From an uncultured Planctomycetota bacterium (lineage in GTDB: Bacteria > Planctomycetota > Phycisphaerae > Sedimentisphaerales > Anaerobacaceae): 10,057 bases of DNA. Each line of letters starts with the position of its first letter. Position 1 is the stretch's first letter. The position numbers and the translations under genes were made by a program. This document shows positions 1 to 6,900 of this stretch, in pieces. Below the pieces are notes generated by a model. The model was not told the DNA's origin, did no database searches, and worked only from the letters and a program-made list of their open reading frames with translations. The stretch lies in contig CAIYOL010000227.1 in the NCBI GenBank assembly GCA_903927855.1, positions 1 through 10,057 of the forward strand, given 5' to 3'.

Positions 1-167
1 CGCAGGGGCTGAACCGGTATTATGCACGAAAGCGATTGTGTGAGCTGATAGAACAGGAGAAATTGGGCGATAAAAGTCCGGCGGCGTTAAAGGCCGAGAA
101 GATTCGCAAACAGAAACAGCGGCGCAAACGCCGAAGCAAAGGGGGAGGGGGGCGGACGATAGACTAG
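1..167 (+). CDS. Peptide chain release factor-like protein (RF-1 domain), C-terminal fragment
   Basis: The open frame enters from the left edge (first full codon at position 3) and ends at a TAG at 165-167, so only the last 54 residues are visible. They begin QGLNRYYARKRLCELIEQ and end in a very basic tail with KIRKQKQRRKRR. This pattern, an arginine-rich helix followed by a Lys/Arg tail, matches the end of small stand-alone RF-1-domain proteins (ArfB/YaeJ, mitochondrial C12orf65/MTRFR and bacterial release-factor-like relatives). In that family the basic tail enters the mRNA channel of stalled ribosomes. The GGQ loop that would prove peptidyl-tRNA hydrolysis lies outside the window. The last codons run through a G-rich tract at 141-152. 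The blc gene starts 3 nt after the stop, so the two are probably co-transcribed. Family assignment is by recall of the tail pattern; another basic-tailed protein is possible. Confidence 0.6.
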   Translation, partial: QGLNRYYARKRLCELIEQEKLGDKSPAALKAEKIRKQKQRRKRRSKGGGGRTID

Positions 168-170
168 GCC

Positions 171-707
171 ATGAGAGATAGTAACATCATAAAAAGTGCA
201 ATTATTGTATTTATCCTATTCATCTTGACAGGGTGTGCCACTATTCCGTCCGGAGTAGAAGCGGTTATGGGATTTGATGTCGGTCGATACGAGGGCCGGT
301 GGTATGAGGTTGCGAGATTAGACCACAGTTTCGAACGAGGGCTGAGCGATGTGTCGGCGACTTACACGTTAAGGGGTGACGGCGGAATAGACGTGCTGAA
401 CAAGGGCTTCGACAAGCGCAGCGGCAGATGGAAAGAGGTGCGTGGTCGCGCTTATTTTTTAAAGGACAGCACGGTCGGCCGATTGAAGGTTTCGTTTTTT
501 TGGCCATTCTACGGCGGCTATAATGTCATTTCTCTCGACAACGAGAACTACTCATACGCATTAGTCTGCGGTCCTAACAGGTCTTATTTGTGGATATTAG
601 GCCGCGAGAAGACACTAAGCGGCGCAGTGATTGATAAGCTGGTTAAGACATCGCGAGATTTGGGATTCAATGTTGAGGGACTGATTTTTGTGGAACACGA
701 TAATTAA
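171..707 (+). CDS. blc: Blc-type bacterial lipocalin, outer-membrane lipoprotein
   Basis: This 178-residue protein is a close match in length and motifs to E. coli Blc (177 aa). Residues 1-22 form a lipoprotein signal peptide with lipobox LTGC (Cys22). The next residue is Ala, not Asp, which by the E. coli +2 rule favours the outer membrane. The lipocalin fold follows: the N-terminal GxW motif is EGRWYEVARLDHSFERG (about 41-57), then the strand region VSATYTLRGDGGIDVLNKGF, KVSFFWPFYGGYNVI (about 106-120), and the C-terminal signature ALVCGPNRSYLWILGR (about 130-145). Blc proteins bind fatty acids or lysophospholipids at the envelope and are usually stress or stationary-phase linked. The ATG lies 3 nt after the previous stop and has no well-spaced Shine-Dalgarno, suggesting translational coupling to the upstream gene. 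No truncation is seen. Confidence 0.93.
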   Translation: MRDSNIIKSAIIVFILFILTGCATIPSGVEAVMGFDVGRYEGRWYEVARLDHSFERGLSDVSATYTLRGDGGIDVLNKGFDKRSGRWKEVRGRAYFLKDSTVGRLKVSFFWPFYGGYNVISLDNENYSYALVCGPNRSYLWILGREKTLSGAVIDKLVKTSRDLGFNVEGLIFVEHDN

Positions 708-773
708 GAGGTCAATTCGGGGGCGATTTAGAATTAAGAGGCAACCTATCTCTAATGCGAACTGAGGGGACAG

Positions 774-811
774 ATTATGAGTATAAATAATAGAGAACAT
801 ATACTCATAAT
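774..811. repeat. Perfect 12-bp inverted repeat before msrBA (operator or 5'-UTR hairpin)
   Basis: The arm ATTATGAGTATA (774-785) is exactly complementary to TATACTCATAAT (800-811), with a 14-nt spacer. The right arm ends 2 nt before the GAAGGA ribosome-binding site (814-819) of the MsrBA gene. The left arm overlaps a -10-like TATAAA (782-787), although no convincing -35 is visible. Half-site centres are 26 bp apart, about 2.5 helical turns. The element could be the operator of a dimeric repressor, or an A/U-rich RNA stem that affects initiation. It has no U-tract and sits too close to the start to be an obvious terminator for blc. The repeat is directly seen; its function is inference. Confidence 0.6.
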
Positions 812-813
812 GT

Positions 814-819
814 GAAGGA
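814..819 (+). promoter_or_regulatory. Ribosome-binding site deciding the msrBA start
   Basis: GAAGGA lies 9 nt before the ATG at 829. A TTG in the same frame at 823 would leave only 3 nt, so ATG 829 is the better start for the exported form of the reductase. Confidence 0.65.
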
Positions 820-828
820 CGGTTGAAG

Positions 829-1791
829 ATGGAGGCAGAAAAAGGAACAATTAGAAGATTTTGGGTTTTTACGATGCTGGTTTGCGTTGCAGCAGGAGGG
901 TGTTTCCTGCTATCACAAACCAAGAAGCAAAAGGAGCGGAGTATGGATAAAGGTTTTAATAAATTAACGGCGGAGGAAGAGCGGGTCATAGTTCATAAAG
1001 GGACAGAGATGCCTTTCAGCGGGAAATATAACAACTATTTCGAGAAGGGTGTTTATACGTGCAAACGATGCGGGGCGGAGCTGTTTAAGTCGGAATCGAA
1101 GTTTAAATCCGAGTGCGGCTGGCCGAGCTTCGATGAGGAGATTAAAGGGGCTGTGAAATGGCAAAAAGATGCGGACGGCGTCAGGACGGAAACTACTTGC
1201 GCGAAGTGCGGGGCGCATCTGGGACATATATTTTTGGGTGAGGGAATGACGACGAAGAATGTTCGCTATTGCGTGAACTCCATTTCGATGAATTTTGTGC
1301 CGGAGCAACAGACGGAGAAAGCAATATTTGCATCAGGGTGTTTCTGGGGGACGGAGTATTATTTCAAACAAGCACCAGGCGTAATATCCACGACGGTTGG
1401 GTACACGGGCGGCCAAACGGACAATCCGACATACAAGCAAGTTTGCACCGGCAAGACGGGACATGCTGAAGCGGTTGAGGTCGAATATGACAGCACAAAA
1501 ACGAGTTATGAGGAACTTGCGAAGCTGTTTTTTGAGACACACGATTTCTCGCAGTTCAATCGGCAGGGGCCTGATGTGGGGACGCAGTACCGGTCGGCGA
1601 TTTTCTATTTGAACGAACAGCAGCGGGAGGTTGCCGAGAGGTTAGTGGGAGAGCTTAAGAAAAAGGGTTACGACGTCAAGACACAGATAGTACCTGCGGG
1701 GAAGTTCTGGCCTGCGGAGAAATATCACCAAGATTACTACGAGAAGGCAGGGTCATCTCCATACTGCCACATATACAAGAAGATATTCTAA
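829..1791 (+). CDS. msrBA: Bifunctional peptide methionine sulfoxide reductase, MsrB-MsrA fusion, exported
   Basis: The enzyme repairs oxidised methionine: MsrB reduces the R-sulfoxide and MsrA the S-sulfoxide. Numbering is from ATG 829 (320 aa). Residues 11-29 are a hydrophobic export segment. Cys25 in AAGGC could be a poor lipobox, otherwise this is a membrane anchor. The MsrB domain spans about 46-157: zinc cysteines in TCKRC (78, 81) and CAKC (124, 127), the GWPSF motif preceded by Cys96 (candidate resolving Cys), and catalytic Cys148 in RYCVNS. The MsrA domain spans about 163-317: GCFWGTE with catalytic Cys171, VGYTGG, GHAEAVEVEYD, DVGTQYRS, and Cys313 near the C-terminus as likely recycling Cys. 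All key residues are present. The B-then-A order is the less common fusion; PilB-type and streptococcal proteins are A-then-B. A second strong start exists at 943. A 12-bp inverted repeat precedes the gene. Confidence 0.95.
   Translation: MEAEKGTIRRFWVFTMLVCVAAGGCFLLSQTKKQKERSMDKGFNKLTAEEERVIVHKGTEMPFSGKYNNYFEKGVYTCKRCGAELFKSESKFKSECGWPSFDEEIKGAVKWQKDADGVRTETTCAKCGAHLGHIFLGEGMTTKNVRYCVNSISMNFVPEQQTEKAIFASGCFWGTEYYFKQAPGVISTTVGYTGGQTDNPTYKQVCTGKTGHAEAVEVEYDSTKTSYEELAKLFFETHDFSQFNRQGPDVGTQYRSAIFYLNEQQREVAERLVGELKKKGYDVKTQIVPAGKFWPAEKYHQDYYEKAGSSPYCHIYKKIF
931..945 (+). promoter_or_regulatory. Internal Shine-Dalgarno and in-frame ATG within msrBA
   Basis: AAGGAG at 931-936 is followed 6 nt later by ATG at 943, in frame with msrBA (codon 39). 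Initiation here would remove the entire hydrophobic export segment and leave both catalytic domains intact, giving a cytosolic enzyme of 282 residues starting MDKGFNKL. The match and spacing are at least as good as at the upstream start. Either this is a genuine alternative start (dual localisation), or 943 is the only real start and the upstream segment is not translated. The hydrophobic segment and the GAAGGA at 814 argue against the latter. Confidence 0.5.
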
Positions 1792-1872
1792 GGCATACGG
1801 TTTGAGCAGAAATTTTTATTTTTTTCTGTGCATTTATCTCGTTTTGTTTTTAAGATTAACCACAAGTTATTT

Positions 1873-1894
1873 TATAATTGAATAAGAAGGGAGG
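1873..1894 (+). promoter_or_regulatory. Perfect -10 hexamer and ribosome-binding site of the downstream membrane protein gene
   Basis: TATAAT occurs at 1873-1878 in an A/T-rich intergenic stretch (1792-1898), and AAGGGAGG at 1887-1894 is a strong Shine-Dalgarno for ATG 1899. No good -35 is seen at 16-18 nt, and a start site near 1885 would leave a leader of only about 14 nt. The -10 may therefore be chance in A/T-rich DNA, while the ribosome-binding site is solid. It also rules out the in-frame TTG at 1878 as the start. Confidence 0.4.
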
Positions 1895-1898
1895 CGTT

Positions 1899-2582
1899 AT
1901 GCAGATTATGAAGTTAAAGGGGGTGTCAGGCACCGATCGCAAAGGATATATTCTTATACTAATGGTTCTTATAGTCTGCATTATCGGCGCTTTTATCTGG
2001 TTAGATCCTATGGCATTGATACCTGGGTCTGGTTCAGGTATGCCGTGGAACGGGGAACGCCGATTAGTTCCGTTCGGCGAGAAAGTCAAACAGCCCAAGG
2101 AAGGGCAGCCCAAGATTTTGGACAATTTAGGTTTTGATGGTCGGATAACGGAAGGTAATGAGGTCAAGGGCGGGGTGGAGATGTTCATTTTGACCGATGG
2201 TCGAATAAAGGGTATTTGGGACGGCAAGTACAACCCCGAGCCTAGTATAACGTGGGAGGTTGTGGGGTCGCGATTTAGAGGTAATATTGACCCTACAAAA
2301 ATTTACAGAGACAAAGACGGAGAAGACCCGAGGAAACTTTACTTTATAGCGAAGGGTGAATCTCTTATTATGGTGACAGATTCAAAGACCGACAAAATCA
2401 AAACCGCGACCGGCTTGATATATGTAACTGGATGGCTTGACAACGAGTACAACGCTGTCGGCAAAGTAACTATTACGTCAGACAAAAAAAACTATTGGGA
2501 ATATAACTGGCAGAGCACGGGAGAGAAGATGCAGACGGTGCCGGATTTTGCACCTCCTTTGCCTTTGCCGGGATTTCATTAG
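1899..2582 (+). CDS. Unrecognised single-pass membrane protein with extracytoplasmic beta-rich domain
   Basis: I do not recognise a named family. The 227-residue product has a short basic N-terminus (KLKG...DRKG), one transmembrane segment at about 17-35 (ILILMVLIVCIIGAFIW), a Gly/Pro/Ser-rich spacer at 41-58, and a soluble domain at about 72-210. By the positive-inside rule the C-terminal domain faces the periplasm. The domain alternates hydrophobic and polar residues like a beta structure, with GRIKGIWDGKYN, ITWEVVGSRFRGNIDPTKIY, KLYFIAKGES, GLIYVTGWLD and AVGKVTITSD as its distinctive pieces. The last 13 residues are proline-rich (PDFAPPLPLPGFH). ATG 1899 is chosen because AAGGGAGG sits 4 nt upstream. 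The gene stands alone on this strand and converges on the pilT-like gene with a 9-nt gap. Coding quality looks good; function is unknown. Confidence 0.8.
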   Translation: MQIMKLKGVSGTDRKGYILILMVLIVCIIGAFIWLDPMALIPGSGSGMPWNGERRLVPFGEKVKQPKEGQPKILDNLGFDGRITEGNEVKGGVEMFILTDGRIKGIWDGKYNPEPSITWEVVGSRFRGNIDPTKIYRDKDGEDPRKLYFIAKGESLIMVTDSKTDKIKTATGLIYVTGWLDNEYNAVGKVTITSDKKNYWEYNWQSTGEKMQTVPDFAPPLPLPGFH

Positions 2583-2591
2583 GATGCGGCG

Positions 2592-3731
2592 TCAGCCACG
2601 TTTCATAACGTCAGCAAAGCTGAGGATATTGTTGGCCCATTTTTGAGCTTCGAGGAGGTCAACTTTATCCTCTTTTACGAGCATTGCGAGATGCTTTTCC
2701 ATTGTTATCATTTTTTCATCGGATCCGCCTTTGGTTTTTGTCTGCATTTGAGAATACAGCTGCTCGATTTTTCCGGTTCGTATGAGGTTTGCGCAGGCGT
2801 AGTTTCTATTGTTGAGAATTTCCATTGCGATGAGCCGGCCTTTGCCATCTTTTTTTGGGATGAGCTTTTGGCTGATGATGTAGGCAAGTCCGAGGGAGAG
2901 TTGATTCTGGATTTCGTTATGTCTGGAAGAAGGGAAATAATCGAGGATACGAGTTATGGTGCCGGTGGCGTCTCTTGTGTGGAGGGTAGAGAATACGAGG
3001 TGGCCGGTTTCTGCGGCCATAAGCGTCATGGCAATGGTTTCCGGGTCGCGCATTTCGCCGACAAAAATTACATCGGGGTCTTCACGAAGCATTGCTCTTA
3101 AACCATCGGCAAAGGATATAACGTCTTTTCCGATTTCGCGCTGGGAGACGATGGAATGCTTTTGCTGATAAATATACTCTATGGGGTCTTCGATGGTAAT
3201 GATTCTGCAGGCGTGTTTTTCGCTGATTCGGTCGATTAGGGATGCGATGGTTGTGGATTTGCCGGCTCCGGTGATGCCTGTGATGAGTACAAGTCCCTGC
3301 TTTCGGTCGAGGATGTCCTCCCAGATGTCGTTAGGAAAGCCGATAGATTCTATTTTCGGGATGTGCAGAGATAGAGCCCTGATTGCGGCACAGATGCCGT
3401 CATTTTCCTTAAAGACGTTTATGCGGAACTGGAGAGAGCCGAATCTGTAAGAGCTGTCTGTGCTGTATTGGGTTTGGAGCTTGCTTAGGTTTTCGTCGCT
3501 TAAAAGGGGGTAAATAAGCTGCTTTGCAATCTCTTCGGTAACGACGAGGCCTTTGAGTTTTACGAGTTCGCCATCGATGCGGTAAACTGGCGGTACGCCG
3601 ACTTTGATGTGCAAATCGGAGACCCTCATAGCACCTTTTTCCTCAAAGTAGGCCAGCATATCGAGAATGCTCCAATTGCCAAGGTTTTCGGTTGAATAGA
3701 CTTTTGCCGAAGCGGGATATTGTTCAGACAT
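2592..3731 (-). CDS. pilT: PilT-like type IV pilus retraction ATPase
   Basis: A hexameric secretion-superfamily ATPase of 379 residues; PilT proteins depolymerise the type IV pilus at the inner membrane to power retraction. Domains: an N-terminal PAS-like region with SDLHIKVGVPPVYRIDGEL (about 38-56), then the RecA-like core. The core has Walker A GITGAGKST (152-160, where PilT usually reads GPTGSGKST), Asp box IITIEDPIEYIY (177-188), Walker B DVIFVGE (220-226, Glu226 catalytic) and His box ETGHLVFSTLHT (241-252). The C-terminal helices retain a degenerate form of the PilT AIRNLIR motif (CANLIR, 313-318) and the GGS...T(L/M) region. ATG at 3731 is chosen over an in-frame GTG at 3740 because the GTG overlaps the AGAGGTGAT Shine-Dalgarno. 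No other pilus gene is adjacent, so it is an orphan here. A related PilU-like paralogue or other retraction ATPase is possible. Confidence 0.9.
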   Translation of the reverse strand: MSEQYPASAKVYSTENLGNWSILDMLAYFEEKGAMRVSDLHIKVGVPPVYRIDGELVKLKGLVVTEEIAKQLIYPLLSDENLSKLQTQYSTDSSYRFGSLQFRINVFKENDGICAAIRALSLHIPKIESIGFPNDIWEDILDRKQGLVLITGITGAGKSTTIASLIDRISEKHACRIITIEDPIEYIYQQKHSIVSQREIGKDVISFADGLRAMLREDPDVIFVGEMRDPETIAMTLMAAETGHLVFSTLHTRDATGTITRILDYFPSSRHNEIQNQLSLGLAYIISQKLIPKKDGKGRLIAMEILNNRNYACANLIRTGKIEQLYSQMQTKTKGGSDEKMITMEKHLAMLVKEDKVDLLEAQKWANNILSFADVMKRG

Positions 3732-3775
3732 ATATATCACCTCTGTTTAGAGTAATTTGGCTGTTTATTTTAACT

Positions 3776-3804
3776 ATTTTACCGCAGTAAGGGATAAGTG
3801 GCAA
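3776..3804 (-). promoter_or_regulatory. Sigma70-type promoter for the pilT-like gene
   Basis: Read on the minus strand, TTGCCA (3804-3799, 5 of 6 to TTGACA) is followed after exactly 17 nt by TAAAAT (3781-3776, 5 of 6 to TATAAT). A start site near 3769 would give a leader of about 38 nt to ATG 3731, containing the AGAGGTGAT Shine-Dalgarno at 3744-3736. Spacing and geometry are near ideal; it lies in the 206-nt divergent gap before the lptD-like gene. I see no comparably good promoter on the plus strand in this gap. Confidence 0.55.
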
Positions 3805-3937
3805 ACTATTTGATTCAACGCTTTCGACCACGCTCGGGGCAGGTGGCTTCCCATTTTATGTTTTTTATTGGCTTTGCCTGAAGGAGATGGTTATAATTCC
3901 GTGCTGCGTATTTCGTAAGAAAATAATGGAGTACGGG

Positions 3938-6900
3938 ATGCGAAATGCAGACGTAAGGATGCGAAAAAACAAGTTAATTATTTTAGTTGCGGTGGTTGTG
4001 GCGGGAGGGGCGGCTGCGTTTGCCGCCGAAGGTGAGGTTTCTCAGCAAAGAGCCCAGGCCTTTGTGGGTCAGGATTTGCAGCTGTCGGGACGTGAGGTTA
4101 TGAGCTACAGAAGCGACAGCGGCGAACATATACTTGTTTTCCAAGGCGTATTTTCGATGTCGATAGGTGCTAATCAATTTCATAGCGATAGCGCGGTTAT
4201 ATGGGTGAAAGGGTCAACCACAGAATTTTTAGGTGAAAGCAGAGTAGATTATAAGGTAAAGGCGTATCTTGAAGGCAACGTGTCGGTTAAAAAAGGCGAA
4301 AGCGCCAAGACAACCGATTTGAGCCGGGCAGTAGTCGAGGACAGCAAGTCGATGGCAGTTCAGTTTGATGTGAGCGGCGAGGTTTTTGTAACGGCGGACA
4401 AAAGAGAGGATGCCGACCCCCGAGGATTAGAGCTTTATAAAAGAGCTGAGGCGGTAATTATACCGAGCGGGCCGAAGTTTGTTGTCCAGCCGGAGGCGAT
4501 TGTGCCAGAACTGCCGAAAGAGGAGATTCACCAAGAAAGACCGCCTAAAAAGGAAGTGGTTGTTACTCCCTCCAAGCCTAAAAAAGAAGCGGCTGTTGTT
4601 TCCACCAAGCATAAGAAAGAAGCGGTTACAGTTCCTGCCGGAGCCGAGAAGAAGGCAGTTGCTGCTTCGCCCAAAGCAGAGAAAGAGCAAGTGCCGGCTT
4701 CTGCAAAGCCAAAGCAGCCCGGCTTACTTGAAATGATGTTTGGTGGTGGCGGGAAAAAGCCAGTCAAGCCGACTGAAGCAGTTGCGGAGACGAAAGAGAA
4801 GGGGCCGCACTTTAGGTATCCGGTTAATATAGCACCTGCAGGTGAGGTTGCACCAAAGATAGAGCGAACCGAGGCGCCAGACGGGACAGATGTTGCAACG
4901 GTGGTGGGAAGGTTCTATGTGTGGCAGAAGCAGGATGAGACAGGAGGACTACTGGAATTGGAGGCAGATACGGCAGTTATATTTTATTCCGGAGCGGCAC
5001 TATCCGGCGGAGAGGAACCTAAAGGAGAGGAAGCTTTGACCAAGGGTGGTGTTCGAGCAATTTATATGTCCGGAGACGTTGTGATGACCGAGGGGCAGCG
5101 GACGATTCGGGCAGATGAGATGTATTACGATTTTCAGGACAAAAGGGCGATTGCCGTAAATGCGGTGTTGAGGAATTTCGATGTGGAGCGAGGTATTCCG
5201 ATATATGTTCGTGCGGTGAAGTTACGGCAGATAGCAGAGGATAAGTTTTCTGCTGAGAACGCCATGGTAACAAGCAGTGAATTTTATCTGCCGCAGATTT
5301 CTCTTACGGCTTCAAGTGTGATTATTACTGATACGACGGCTATCGACGCCCAGAAGGGTCGGGTCTCGAGGGACAGTTATGATGTCCAAATGCGTGATGT
5401 TCGCTTTAAGTCCGGCAAGCAAACGCTATTTTATTGGCCTGGTATGCGTGCCAACTTTGAAAGGCCGGATGTTCCCATCAAAAGCGCACGTGTTGGTAGT
5501 GACAAAAACTGGGGGACATTGGTGGAGACGCGGTGGTACTTGGCGAGACTATTGGGATTGCGAGAGCCAAAGGGAACGGACAGTACTTACATGCTGGATT
5601 ATTATAGCAAACGCGGCGTCGGTACCGGCGCAGAGATAGATTATGAAAGAGAGAATTACTTCGGCAAGATGTTAGGTTATGTTATACGGGATAGAGGCGA
5701 AGATGACCTTGGCAGGATTGATTCGCGAAGAGATCTTGAGCCGCAGCACGATCTTCGCGGCCGATTTCTTTGGGAGCACAGACAGTTTCTGCCTTACAAC
5801 TGGCAGCTTACTACCGAGGTTAGTTATTTGTCCGATGAGCATTTTTTAGAAAGTTTTTATCGCAACGAGTTTAATGTCGGCCATGAGCAGGAGACAATCG
5901 TTCATTTGAAACGTATCCAAGATAACTGGGGCATTTCCATTTTGGGCAAGGCCCGAATAAACAATTTTGAAGACAAGCTGGAAGAGCTGCCTACTGCGGA
6001 GTTCCACTGGACAGGTCAGTCGTTTCTTGACGATAAGCTGACATTCTACAGCGATAATCAGATAAGCCGATTCCGTCAGCGTTACGGAACTTCCCACGCA
6101 CACCCTGGTTCGCAAGAGTTCTTTACCTTTGCGTCGACGAGGAACGAGGTTGATATGCCAATGAAGATTGGCAAGGTGAAAGTGGTGCCTTTTGCGGCAG
6201 GAACGTGGGCGCATGACGACGGCCTCGGCTTCCACACGGATATCGACGGCTCAACGGTGGACGGCGAAAATAACGTTTGGATTGGCGAGGGCGGTGTTCG
6301 TGCATCATTGCAGCCATACTGGAAGGTTTATCCTAATGTAAAGTCTCGGCTTTGGGATTTGAATCAATTGCGGCACATCATAAGCCCCTATTTGGTTGCC
6401 GTCAATTACATTCAGAGCGATTCAGTTGCTGAACAACGTGATACAGTTAGCGCAGGTATTTCACAGCGATTGCAAACCAAGCGAGGCACCGGTGATAAGA
6501 TGGAAACCGTCGATTGGATGCGGCTGGATACGGACATTACGTGGGTTAATAATCAGGGTGATACAACAGCGGGACCTGACCGATTTATCTGGAACAAGCC
6601 GTTTATTCCACTGGCGAATCAATTTACATCGTCGTCACGAGACAGGCGCAGCAGCAATGTATTTGGGCCAAGTCGAGACAGCTTTTGTGCGGATTATATG
6701 TGGCGTGTAAGTGATACTACGGCATTATTGAGTGATATGGATTTTGATATTAAGAGCGGAGTTTTTCAGCAATTTAATATAGGTTTTTCTCGTATGTGTT
6801 GGCCTAATTTGAGCTATTATATAGGCAGCAGATATTTAAGACGGTTTGATAATGGGCTCGGGGAAAAAGGCTCAAATATGTTTACTTTTGCGGTCACTTA

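Noticed and set aside
702..741. Direct repeat AATTAAGAGG at 702-711 and 732-741, start-to-start 30 nt.
   Set aside because: Only two copies, A/T-rich, and the first overlaps the blc stop codon. Chance is the simplest explanation, and nothing else suggests iterons or an operator.
1806..1829. Weak stem after msrBA (GCAGAAA with TTTCTGT around a T-rich loop) as a terminator.
   Set aside because: The stem is 6-7 bp, mostly A-U with a terminal G-U, and no U-tract follows the right arm.
2310..2330. DKDGEDP in the unassigned membrane protein as a calcium-binding EF-hand/dockerin loop.
   Set aside because: The 12-residue loop pattern with a terminal Glu/Asp and flanking helices is not completed, and the surroundings look like beta strands.
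2484..2492. A-run giving the slippery heptamer A AAA AAC in frame in the 1899-2582 gene.
   Set aside because: The -1 frame meets a stop within about five codons, giving only a slightly shortened protein. No stimulatory stem or upstream Shine-Dalgarno is apparent.
2643..3450. Open frames on the plus strand opposite the pilT-like gene.
   Set aside because: They encode no recognisable domains, lack ribosome-binding sites, and mirror a well-supported gene on the other strand.
3824..3862. Possible sigma54 promoter in the G-rich stretch between the pilT-like and lptD-like genes.
   Set aside because: No GG-N10-GC pair with acceptable flanks was found on either strand.
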